Shown: piece after piece, positions 52,450 to 62,300 of the stretch | Layout: every line of letters starts with the position of its first letter | Position numbering within the stretch: the stretch's first letter is position 1 | NCBI GenBank assembly: GCA_026417175.1 | Contig: JAOADT010000012.1 | Span: 1 to 62,300 of the forward strand | Length of the DNA: 62,300 nt | Direction of reading: 5' to 3' | Source: Deltaproteobacteria bacterium | GTDB taxonomy: Bacteria > Desulfobacterota > Syntrophorhabdia > Syntrophorhabdales > JANXAF01 | Made by a program: the position numbers and the translations under genes | The notes under the pieces: generated by a model | The model's database searches: none | Told to the model about the DNA's origin: nothing | Seen by the model: only the letters and a program-made list of their open reading frames with translations

Positions 52450-55062
52450 ATGAAGGTCATAACGACCCATACGAGTGCCGATTTTGACTCATTGTCTTCC
52501 ATGCTTGCGGCAAAAAAGATATACACCGATGCGATACTGGTTTTTCCTGGATCTCAGGAAAAATCTCTGAGAGATTTTCTTATTCGCTCAACTCTTTACG
52601 TATTTGATATCGCAAAGATAAAGGATTTGGATTTGAACTCAATAGATACGCTTATTCTTGTTGATACACGGCAAAAATCAAGAATCGGAGAGTTCTCAAA
52701 GATTTTGGGTAAAAAAGATCTAGAAATTCATATATACGACCATCACCCAGCCACAGATGACGACATAAAGGGAGACTTGGAATACATAAGGTACACAGGC
52801 GCGACTGTCAGCATCCTTGTACAGATACTGAAAGAAAAAGACATACCGATTACTCCTGAAGAAGCAACTGTGATGATGCTCGGGATTTATGAGGAAACGG
52901 GAAATTTCATCCACCCCTCAACAAGAACGGAGGACTTTGAAGCTGCTTCCTTCCTACTTTCAAAGGGGGCAAATTTGAACATAGTGTCTGACATGCTTGT
53001 CAAAGAGCTCACAAGGGAACAAGTCCTTCTTTTGAATGAGCTGATAAATAATGCGGTTACGTACAACATAAATGGCATAGATTTAGTTATAACGGAGTGT
53101 GTCTTGAGTCACTATATGGGAGAAGTAGCCTTGGTTGTTCACAAACTGCGCGATATGGAAAATTTGAACGTGATCTTCGCATTAATAAGTATGGATGACA
53201 GGATATTCATAATAGGTAGAAGCCGGATACCCGAAGTTGACGTTGGGCAGTGTCTTTCATTCTTTGGGGGTGGTGGACATCGAGAAGCGGCTTCGGCTAC
53301 TGTAAAAAACCGGACCTTGATGGAGGTAAAAGAAGAGTTAATAGGGATTTTGAAGGCTAATGTAAGACTTCTGCTAAAAGCCAAAGATATCATGTTTTTT
53401 CCTGTGAAAACAATATCTGCTGATGAACCTATGGAGAAAGCCAAAGAAATTATGGTCAAATACAGCATAAACGCTATGCCTGTGATAGAGGGTGAGAGAG
53501 TAGTTGGTATAGTAACTAGGCAGATTGTGGAAAAAGCGTGCTTTCATGACTTAGGAGATCTTCCGGTCAGAGAATACATGGTAAGTGATGTAAGAACAGT
53601 AAAGGAAGACGATCCATTAGATGTGGTGCGGGACATAATAGTTGGGTCCAATCAAAGATTTTTACCTGTGTTGAGAAACGGAAGACTTGTGGGTGGAATA
53701 ACTAGAACAGACTTTTTAAGGGTGATAGATGCCAGGTCAAATCCCGTACCTGAGCATCCACATTTTGAAAAAAAAAGAAACCTAAGGCATTTAATAGAGG
53801 AGAGGGTTAAAAGGGAAATAATAAAGAGGCTTAGACAGATAGGGGAGATAGCAGACAAAATTGGATACCGTGCGTACCTTGTTGGCGGATTTGTGAGAGA
53901 CCTTCTTCTGAGAAAGGAAAATTACGATGTTGACGTTGTTATCGAAGGCGACGGGATTAAATTTGCGAAAGAGTTGGCAAAGACTTACTCGCTTAAAATT
54001 AAGGAGCACAAGGAATTCGGTACAGCAAAGGTATGGTATCCAGACGGTTTTACAGTGGACATTGCTACTTGTAGATTGGAATATTACAGCGAGCCCGGGT
54101 CATTGCCGGTTGTGGAAAAAGGCTCACTTAAACTTGATCTATTAAGGAGAGATTTTACAATAAATACTCTAGCGATATCATTAAACAAAAATACTTTTGG
54201 CGAACTCATAGACTTTTTTGGTGGACAAAGAGACATAAAAGATCGCACAATAAGGGTTCTTCACAGTTTGAGCTTTGTAGAAGATCCAACAAGGATATTG
54301 AGGGCTCTTAGATTTGAGCATAGATTCGAATTTAGAATAAGCAAACATACAATGAATCTCATCCGAAATGCCGTAAGAATGGGTTTTTTATCAAAAATTG
54401 AAGGTAAAAGAATCTGGAGTGAGCTAAGACTGATCTTCTCAGAACATTCTCCGGAAAAGATCCTCAAAAGGTTGGAGGATTTAGGTATACTTTCCGCAAT
54501 ATTCCATGGTCTTAGGTTTACAGATCGGACATACCGGTTATTTCAAGAAGTTGGATCTATCCACAGGTGGTATGAACTCCTATACAAGGAAAGGCCGTGC
54601 GACAAGGTATATCTCTATCTGATCGCCTTAATGAACGAAATGAGTCTCAAAGATGTGGAGGACTTTCTTGATCGGTTAGAGATACCTGTGTCCCAGAAAA
54701 AGAAAATCAAGAGTGATCTGACATCTGTTAACGTGGCAAAGTCTGCCCTTTCCAATGCAAAGAATATGAAAAAAAGCGAGATTGCAAAGATCTTAAGGGA
54801 CATGTCGCAGGAAGCTATACTTTTACTTATGGCGGAAAGCGAAAACGAAGATTTACGAAAATCTATATCTAATTTCATTACGACTTTTTCCTCAGTAAAG
54901 CCGGAAATAACTGGAAAAGATCTTAAATCCATGGGATTGAAGGAAGGACCAATTTTCAGGGAGATTCTCGAGAGTGTGAGAGATGCAAAGATTGATGGCA
55001 TAATAAAAACCAAAGATGACGAGATCAACTACGTTCGTAAATACATAACGAAAGATGGCTGA
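52450..55062 (+). CDS. DHH-CBS-tRNA nucleotidyltransferase fusion (CCA/A-adding type)
   Basis: An 870-residue three-part protein. Residues ~1-305 form a DHH/DHHA1 module (TSADFDSLSSMLAAKKIY, DHHPATDDD, FFGGGGHREAAS). Residues ~315-435 contain two CBS domains. The rest is a class II poly(A)/tRNA nucleotidyltransferase head and body (LVGGFVRDLLLRKENYDVD, then DLLRRDFTINTLA and the RALRFEHRF motif). This fusion is known for A-adding enzymes in deltaproteobacteria and Aquificae; a separate C-adding enzyme would be expected elsewhere. It follows xerD without a gap. Confidence 0.9.
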   Translation: MKVITTHTSADFDSLSSMLAAKKIYTDAILVFPGSQEKSLRDFLIRSTLYVFDIAKIKDLDLNSIDTLILVDTRQKSRIGEFSKILGKKDLEIHIYDHHPATDDDIKGDLEYIRYTGATVSILVQILKEKDIPITPEEATVMMLGIYEETGNFIHPSTRTEDFEAASFLLSKGANLNIVSDMLVKELTREQVLLLNELINNAVTYNINGIDLVITECVLSHYMGEVALVVHKLRDMENLNVIFALISMDDRIFIIGRSRIPEVDVGQCLSFFGGGGHREAASATVKNRTLMEVKEELIGILKANVRLLLKAKDIMFFPVKTISADEPMEKAKEIMVKYSINAMPVIEGERVVGIVTRQIVEKACFHDLGDLPVREYMVSDVRTVKEDDPLDVVRDIIVGSNQRFLPVLRNGRLVGGITRTDFLRVIDARSNPVPEHPHFEKKRNLRHLIEERVKREIIKRLRQIGEIADKIGYRAYLVGGFVRDLLLRKENYDVDVVIEGDGIKFAKELAKTYSLKIKEHKEFGTAKVWYPDGFTVDIATCRLEYYSEPGSLPVVEKGSLKLDLLRRDFTINTLAISLNKNTFGELIDFFGGQRDIKDRTIRVLHSLSFVEDPTRILRALRFEHRFEFRISKHTMNLIRNAVRMGFLSKIEGKRIWSELRLIFSEHSPEKILKRLEDLGILSAIFHGLRFTDRTYRLFQEVGSIHRWYELLYKERPCDKVYLYLIALMNEMSLKDVEDFLDRLEIPVSQKKKIKSDLTSVNVAKSALSNAKNMKKSEIAKILRDMSQEAILLLMAESENEDLRKSISNFITTFSSVKPEITGKDLKSMGLKEGPIFREILESVRDAKIDGIIKTKDDEINYVRKYITKDG

Positions 55063-55744
55063 GCTTATTTTACCTTCCCTCGAGGTAAAACTGGACTGTT
55101 ACGAAGGACCTTTGTGGGTGTTACTTAAGCTTATAAAGAATAACAGGTTGAGCATATGGAACGTACCCATCTCCCAAATAGTTGACAGGTTTCTGGAATA
55201 TGTAGAAGTGGTTCGGCAGATGAATTTGAGGATAGTTGAGGATTTTATCGAGATTGCTTCATTACTCATTGTAATAAAATCGAGGATGCTTCTTTCTTCT
55301 GATGAGGAAAAGGAACTTGGTGAAGAGGAACTTTTAGAGCGAGTGTATGAATATGAGAAGACGAGAAAGCTTGCCCTTTCTTTGGATACCCTTCCTATCT
55401 TAAATAGGGACACTTTCATAAGAAAGGGAGATGGTTTAAGAGAGGACCGAGGGTATGATCTTTACTTACTTTTAAAGGCATTCTTTGAGCTTGTGAGACA
55501 AAAGGAAAGTTTTATAGAGATAAAGCCTATAAAGCCCACTCTTGAAGAAAGGCTTTCGTTTATCGAAGATAGGCTTTTGAAGAAGGGTATTTACATTTTT
55601 GATGTCGCAGAAGATGGAGATCTATCAGAAAAAATAGCGACAGTACTCTCAATGCTTGAGATTGTAAAAAGAAAGGTTGCAAGATTGATCCAACACAGAC
55701 CATTCGGAAAAATCATACTTAAAAGGAGAAATGGCATATTATGA
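55055..55744 (+). CDS. scpA: Segregation and condensation protein A
   Basis: A 229-residue kleisin that bridges SMC heads. LDCYEGPLWVLLKLIKNNRL (residues ~13-32) is the conserved N-terminal helix-turn, with Trp where DLLL-like residues are usual. VEDFIEIASLLIVIKSRMLL (~69-88) is the second family segment. The C-terminal winged helix is at ~165-225. The scpB partner is not adjacent, unlike in many genomes. It overlaps the nucleotidyltransferase gene by 8 nt and sppA by 4 nt. Confidence 0.9.
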   Translation: MAELILPSLEVKLDCYEGPLWVLLKLIKNNRLSIWNVPISQIVDRFLEYVEVVRQMNLRIVEDFIEIASLLIVIKSRMLLSSDEEKELGEEELLERVYEYEKTRKLALSLDTLPILNRDTFIRKGDGLREDRGYDLYLLLKAFFELVRQKESFIEIKPIKPTLEERLSFIEDRLLKKGIYIFDVAEDGDLSEKIATVLSMLEIVKRKVARLIQHRPFGKIILKRRNGIL

Positions 55745-56550
55745 AGAAGAAAAAAATTGCTTTTGGGTTAATTGTAGCTATCTTTCTTATTTTTGTTTTT
55801 GGAAGTATCTTTGGAAGACTCTTCACTGAGAGAATTGGAGTTATAGAGATAGAGGGTGTAGTAACTGACTCAAAAGAAATCCTTGAGCAGATAGAGCAAT
55901 TCAAAGAGGATGATGGCGTAAAGGGCGTAATAGTTCGAATAGACTCTCCTGGTGGCGCTTCTGCTCCCTGTCAGGAGATACATAAGGAGCTGAAAAAACT
56001 GAGGGAGAAAAAGAAGGTTTTCGTATCGATGGGCTCGGTTTGCGCATCAGGAGGTTACTATATAGCCGTAGCAGGGGAAAAGATATACGCAATGCCCTCA
56101 ACTATAACGGGAAGCATCGGTGTTCTTGTGGAACAGATAGTGGTAGAGGACCTGCTTAAAAAAATCGGGCTCCAGGCAAACACAATCAAGGCTGGAGAAT
56201 ACAAAGATACGGGAAGTCCTTTCAGGAAGATGAAAGACGAAGAGAAAGCCTATCTAAAAAACATAATAGATGTGATTCACGAACAATTTATAGAAGACGT
56301 AGCAAAGGGTAGAAACATCCCATTAGATAAAGCGAAAGAGATAAGCGACGGCAGGATATTTACGGGAAGTATGGCAAAGGAATATAAATTGATTGACAAA
56401 ATTGGTACATTTTATGATGCAGTCGAAGATTTAAGGCTCTTGCTTAACATTAAAGGAAAACCACAGCTCGTGTATGCAAAAAAAAGAATATCCATGTTGA
56501 GATGGCTCATCTCTTTCTTCTTTGAAGAGGTCACACGTGATTTAAGGTGA
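55741..56550 (+). CDS. sppA: Signal peptide peptidase SppA, short form
   Basis: A 269-residue membrane-bound serine protease that degrades cleaved signal peptides. One N-terminal membrane helix (~6-27) anchors a ClpP-like domain. RIDSPGGASAPCQEIHKEL is the conserved substrate region. The nucleophile Ser is in VCASGGYYIAV, and the general base Lys is in the NTIKAGEYKDTGSPFRKM region. It is the short, 36-kDa-like half form rather than the tandem E. coli type. It is the last gene of the run starting at rimP. Confidence 0.94.
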   Translation: MKKKKIAFGLIVAIFLIFVFGSIFGRLFTERIGVIEIEGVVTDSKEILEQIEQFKEDDGVKGVIVRIDSPGGASAPCQEIHKELKKLREKKKVFVSMGSVCASGGYYIAVAGEKIYAMPSTITGSIGVLVEQIVVEDLLKKIGLQANTIKAGEYKDTGSPFRKMKDEEKAYLKNIIDVIHEQFIEDVAKGRNIPLDKAKEISDGRIFTGSMAKEYKLIDKIGTFYDAVEDLRLLLNIKGKPQLVYAKKRISMLRWLISFFFEEVTRDLR

Positions 56551-57366
56551 CGGGAAAATGGAGATATTTTATCTTCTTGAATTTTACGAAGTTTGTCCTT
56601 AAAGTGGAAATGGAAAAAAGGAAAGAAAGGCTTTGTTAATTGTTAGCGAGGTTTTTTTAATTGTTTTGGAAAACATTTTTGGGAGGAACCACTGATAACT
56701 CAAAAATGGGGATCCGGAAATATGTTTTTTGCTCATGATATCTTCGGTTGCTTTTCTGTCAGAACTACTACTTAAAGTCTCTAGATGATAGGGAAAAGGT
56801 TTAAAATTGAGGATTTGTTTCGAATCTTTTTTGAACCAAAAAGAATTGATACAAATAACTTATATTTGGTAAATCCAGCACCTTATACTTTTTGTACAAC
56901 CCTTGCCATTAAAGAAAGAAAAAAAGACGGGAACAAAGTCCTTTTTGTTCATAAACCTAGTGCTTACGAACAAGAAGGGATTTGGAATTTTCCTAATAGA
57001 TTTATAGATTTATATCTCTCAGATTTCGAATAATGGAGCGGAGGATTAGAAAAACTTTCCCATGCTACGTATCCTCCCATAGGTCAATGGAATCCATGCT
57101 TGAGATGAAAAGGAATCAAGTGATACTCTTCTTAACCGAATCGGTAATAAGATTACCATTCTTCCCGAATGAATTTTCCAAAACTATGAGTCTAATGTTC
57201 CAATTGGCGATGAAAAGAAGAATCTGGAGGAGGGATGGAATACAGAGATTTAACACAGTATGCTTTTCTTTAGTGTTTGAAGATGTCCAGTTCAGGAATT
57301 GGATTTCCCTGGTATATCCGTGCTGGATTATAAATAAAGAACGTTTCAACTTTCAAGGAGGGCGTC
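56551..57366. other. 816-bp stretch with no convincing gene
   Basis: Open frames of 82 and 119 codons (56785-57033 and 57033-57392) occur here, but neither has a ribosome-binding site or a recognisable domain. The frame in the right half is broken by several stops, and the second one runs into the DUF355 gene. The region is AT-rich with poly-T tracts. It looks like a decayed gene or spacer. I see no clear terminator for the upstream operon and no tRNA. Confidence 0.6.
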
Positions 57367-57849
57367 ATGGAGTTAAAAATTGTAAAAATTGATATTCCAG
57401 AAGGTACCAATGTTATTATAGGTCAAGCCCATTTCATAAAAACAGTAGAGGATCTCTATGAGATTCTCGTTTCCTCTTCTCCGTCTCTTAAATTTGGTAT
57501 AGCTTTCTCTGAAGCTTCCGGACCATGTCTTGTCAGATGTGAGGGAAACGACGAGGATCTTGTTAGATTAGCCTCAGAAACAAGTCTTTTGCTTTCTTGT
57601 GGACATACCTTTGTCATATATTTGAAAGACGGCTATCCCATAAATGTTCTCAATGCCGTAAAAACGTGTCAAGAGGTTTGTCATGTAATTTGTGCTACGG
57701 CTAATCCGCTTAAAGTGATAATCGCTGAAGAAGAAGATGGAAGAGGGATAATAGGAGTTATAGATGGGTCTAGACCAAAAGGAATAGAAAAAGAAGAGGA
57801 TAAAAAAGCTCGAAAAGAACTTTTAAGACGGATTAGGTATAAGCTTTAG
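57367..57849 (+). CDS. Adenosine-specific kinase-like (DUF355) protein
   Basis: A 160-residue compact alpha/beta protein of the DUF355 family, sometimes named adenosine-specific kinase from structural work. Visible family parts are NVIIGQAHFIKTVEDLYEIL, FGIAFSEASGPCLVRCEGND and the C-terminal GVIDGSRPKGIE. The actual activity is not firmly known. A good CAAGGAGGGCG site precedes ATG 57367. It stands between a non-coding stretch and the amino-acid operon, separated from the latter by 55 nt. Confidence 0.85.
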   Translation: MELKIVKIDIPEGTNVIIGQAHFIKTVEDLYEILVSSSPSLKFGIAFSEASGPCLVRCEGNDEDLVRLASETSLLLSCGHTFVIYLKDGYPINVLNAVKTCQEVCHVICATANPLKVIIAEEEDGRGIIGVIDGSRPKGIEKEEDKKARKELLRRIRYKL

Positions 57850-57904
57850 AAACCCAGCAATTTTGTTGATTGTTGCAACTATCTGTGTTAGTCTTCTTTG
57901 ACAT

Positions 57905-59089
57905 ATGGAAGACTTTTACAGGATTTCGAGGCTTCCCCCATATATTTTCGGGGTAATAAGGGACCTTCTGATTGAAGCCAGAAGGCGGGGCGAAGACATA
58001 ATTGATCTAGGTATGGGAAACCCTGACATACCGACGCCTAAGCATATAGTAGCAAAGTTGATTGAAGCGGCAAAAAATCCAAAAAATCACAGATATTCCG
58101 TTACAAAGGGCATATACAAGTTGAGACTGGCCATATCGAACTGGTACAAGAGGAGGTATGATGTTGATGTGGATCCCGAAACAGAAGCTGTGGTTACAAT
58201 GGGAGCAAAGGAAGGTTTAGGCCATCTCATCCTAGCAACAGTAACCCATGGAGACATAGTAGTTGTTCCAAGTCCGGCATACCCTATCCATACATATTCT
58301 GTTGTTATAGCAGGTGGAGATTTGAGAACTATTCCATTGCTTCCAATCGATGGTTTTTTTGATAGACTCGAGAACGCTATAAAGTCTCAGTGGCCGAAAC
58401 CTAAAATGGTAATAGTGAGTTTTCCAAATAACCCTACCACAGCTGTTGTGGATATTGAGTTTTTCGAAAAGTTAGTGGCCTTTGCGAAGGAGTACGATCT
58501 GATGATAGTTCATGACATAGCGTATGCTGACCTGGTATTCGATGGGTATTTAGCGCCGAGTTTTCTACAGGTTCAGGGAGCAAAAGATGTTGGTGTGGAA
58601 TTTTTTTCGCTCTCAAAGAGTTACAGTATGCCTGGTTGGAGGGTTGGTTTTGCAGTAGGAAATAAGAAGATGATCAATGCCTTAAGTAGGATAAAAAGTT
58701 ATTTTGATTATGGAATGTTTCAACCTATCCAAATCGCTGCTATAATAGCCTTAAACGAGTGTGAAAACGAGATGAAAGAAATAGTGGAGAAGTACAGAAA
58801 AAGAAGAGACGTCCTCTGTGAAGGACTTTCACGCTATGGCTGGCTAGTCGAAAAACCAAAAGCGACAATGTTTGTGTGGGCAAAAATTCCCGAGCCTTTT
58901 CAAGAAATAGGATCTTTCGAATTTTCAAAGTTGTTACTTAGAGAAGCGAAAGTAGCCACATCCCCCGGCATAGGTTTTGGGGAACACGGAGAAGGCTACA
59001 TAAGATTTGCCTTAGTGGAGAACGAACACAGAATCAGACAGGCCATAAAAGGCATAAGAAACCTCCTATATTCCGCCAAAAAGAGATGA
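57905..59089 (+). CDS. alaC: Class I/II aminotransferase, AlaC-like
   Basis: A 394-residue PLP enzyme of fold type I, close to glutamate-pyruvate aminotransferase AlaC and to LL-diaminopimelate aminotransferases. The N-terminal [14 protein letters not shown] is typical of Ala[12 protein letters not shown] binds the phosphate/ring, and the PLP Lys is in [20 protein letters not shown] (~232-251). No Shine-Dalgarno is seen before ATG 57905; a weak TTGATT-17-TAGTCT lies at 57866-57894, giving a very short leader. It overlaps hom (ATGA). Confidence 0.85.
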   Translation: MEDFYRISRLPPYIFGVIRDLLIEARRRGEDIIDLGMGNPDIPTPKHIVAKLIEAAKNPKNHRYSVTKGIYKLRLAISNWYKRRYDVDVDPETEAVVTMGAKEGLGHLILATVTHGDIVVVPSPAYPIHTYSVVIAGGDLRTIPLLPIDGFFDRLENAIKSQWPKPKMVIVSFPNNPTTAVVDIEFFEKLVAFAKEYDLMIVHDIAYADLVFDGYLAPSFLQVQGAKDVGVEFFSLSKSYSMPGWRVGFAVGNKKMINALSRIKSYFDYGMFQPIQIAAIIALNECENEMKEIVEKYRKRRDVLCEGLSRYGWLVEKPKATMFVWAKIPEPFQEIGSFEFSKLLLREAKVATSPGIGFGEHGEGYIRFALVENEHRIRQAIKGIRNLLYSAKKR

Positions 59090-60374
59090 TAGGTGTTGGT
59101 ATTATCGGATTTGGAACGGTCGGCGTAGGGACCGTAAAGATCCTCAGAGAAAACCATTGGTTAATAAAACAAAGGACAGGTATTGACATTAGACTGCTCA
59201 AAATAGCCGATGTTGATCTAAAAAGAAAAAGAGATGTGAATGTCGAACCTAATCTTCTAACTGATGATCCCTCAGAGATAATAAACGATGATAGAATAGA
59301 AATAGTTGTTGAGTTAATAGGTGGTATCCGACCTGCTTACGATTACATTATTGAGGCTATAAGAAAAGGCAAGTGGGTTGTAACTGCAAACAAAGCCTTA
59401 CTGGCAGAAAAAGGAACAGAAATTTTTAAGCTCGCTAGAGAAAAAAACTGTGAGATAGGATTCGAAGGATCGGTCTGTGGGGGGATACCTGTCATAAAGG
59501 CGATAAGAGATGGATTGATAGGCAATAAGATAACTTCCATTCTTGGTATTTTAAATGGTACTAGTAACTACGTACTAACCAAAATGACAGAAGAAGAATC
59601 TTCCTTTGAGGATGCATTAAAGGAAGCTCAAAAGTACGGATTTGCGGAAAGGGATCCATCTTTAGATGTGGATGGAGTTGATGCGGCTCATAAGCTACTC
59701 ATTCTCATACTTTTGGCCTTTCATTATCAACTCCGCATGGAAGACATAGTGGTACGAGGAGTAAGAAGAATAGAGCCAATAGATATAAAGTTCGCTAAGG
59801 AATTTGGATACAAAATAAAGCTTTTGGCAGTTGCTAAACTTTTTGGGTCGGAAATCGAGGCTAGGGTGGAGCCTGTAATGCTACCGATTAACCACCCTTT
59901 AAGTAGCGTAGACGGGGTATATAACGCCGTATTTATCCTGGGTGATAGGGTGGGTGCTAATCTGTATTATGGAAGAGGCGCAGGGGCTGATCCCACAGGA
60001 AGTGCAGTCGTTAGTGATATAGTGGATATGGCTCTAAGGATGAGAGGTGAAAAAAAGATCCCGAGGATCCCGGTTGTTTCCGATGAGATAAAGGGTGTAA
60101 GACCTGGGAATGAGGTTTGTGCCCCATTTTATATGAGGTTTATTGCAGAGGACAGGCCGGGCGTTCTATCAAAAATTTCAGGGATTCTTGCAAGTTACAA
60201 TATAAGCATATCTGCCGTCATCCAAAAAGGAAGAAAAGAGGGTGGTTTTGTACCTATTGTAATGCTTACCCATGAAGCAGAAGAAGGTCCTCTTAAGAAA
60301 GCTAAAGATGAAATAGATAAGCTTTCGTTCATAAAAGGAGAAACCTTATATTTGAGAATAGAAGAGGGAAGTTC

Positions 60375-60378
<4 letters not shown>
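59086..60378 (+). CDS. hom: Homoserine dehydrogenase
   Basis: A 430-residue NAD(P)-dependent enzyme of threonine and methionine synthesis. The Rossmann motif is [16 protein letters not shown] (~4-19). [17 protein letters not shown] and [18 protein letters not shown] (~128-145) follow, with the catalytic Lys in the [14 protein letters not shown] region. The C-terminal ACT domain ([20 protein letters not shown]) is at ~350 to the end, for allosteric feedback. It overlaps the aminotransferase and the ApgM-like gene by 4 nt each. Confidence 0.95.

Positions 60379-62300
<1,922 letters not shown>

Noticed and set aside
56785-57392. Two open frames of 82 and 119 codons as genes
   Set aside because: No ribosome-binding site, no recognisable domain, odd composition, and the second runs into a well-supported gene. 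Kept only as a possibly decayed stretch.

Overview
The window looks like chromosomal DNA from an obligately anaerobic bacterium of the deltaproteobacterial (Desulfobacterota) type, possibly thermophilic and possibly syntrophic. Seen: modest GC, arginine written mostly AGA/AGG, isoleucine often ATA, Lys/Glu-rich proteins, a full nuo tail, AprBA-like redox proteins, a TAXI-type TRAP transporter and an anaerobic aromatic-carboxylation gene set. The lineage is inferred; no rRNA gene is present.

Layout. 1-6447 is the end of a complex I operon (nuoH' to nuoN). 6449-7716 is a CsgG/FlgT-like lipoprotein behind a textbook promoter. 7720-9959 (minus) is a small UPF0173 / hpt / flavodoxin / isochorismatase-like operon. 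10083-14321 (plus) is an alpha/beta hydrolase, a type B carboxylesterase and acetoacetyl-CoA synthetase.

14327-29072 is the most informative region: a probable phenol (or related phenolic) carboxylation regulon. A lysR gene at 22894 separates a leftward carboxylase operon (UbiD-A, two KdsC-like HAD proteins, UbiD-B, a small gamma-like subunit, UbiD-C, UbiX, type 2 isopentenyl-diphosphate isomerase, then a frameshifted Tm-1-like pseudogene) from a rightward activation operon (six-helix acetate-channel-like protein, phenylphosphate synthase-like PpsA and PpsB, a PaaK-type aryl-CoA ligase, a 60-residue coiled-coil protein). The two intergenic regions flanking lysR carry nearly the same composite site (dyad ATAAG-N5-CTTAT plus AGGATAACT), in the same orientation relative to each operon and centred near -65. 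This suggests one LysR regulon. Proposed logic: the Pps proteins phosphorylate phenol, UbiD/HAD proteins carboxylate it using prenylated FMN made by UbiX, the isomerase supplies the prenyl donor, and the ligase makes the CoA thioester.

29067-40525 is a second accessory block: a leftward operon under a GntR/FadR regulator (TAXI binding protein, fused TRAP permease, amidohydrolase, AprA-like flavoprotein, AprB-like ferredoxin, second amidohydrolase, molybdopterin oxidoreductase) with a divergent EntE-like acyl-adenylate ligase. I read it as an uptake and degradation module for an unknown organic acid, perhaps a hydroxybenzoate.

40533-56550 is a long translation/RNA housekeeping run (rimP-nusA-infB-ylxP-rbfA-nrnA-truB-rpsO-pnp-M16 peptidase-dut-xerD-DHH/CBS/nucleotidyltransferase-scpA-sppA). 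56551-57366 has no convincing gene. 57367-62300 carries a DUF355 protein, then alaC-like, hom, apgM-like and the start of pyrG with overlapping ends. Several well-formed promoters end only 6-9 nt before a start codon that lacks a Shine-Dalgarno sequence, suggesting leaderless mRNAs. I saw no tRNA, rRNA, insertion sequence or CRISPR array, but I could not run a search for them.
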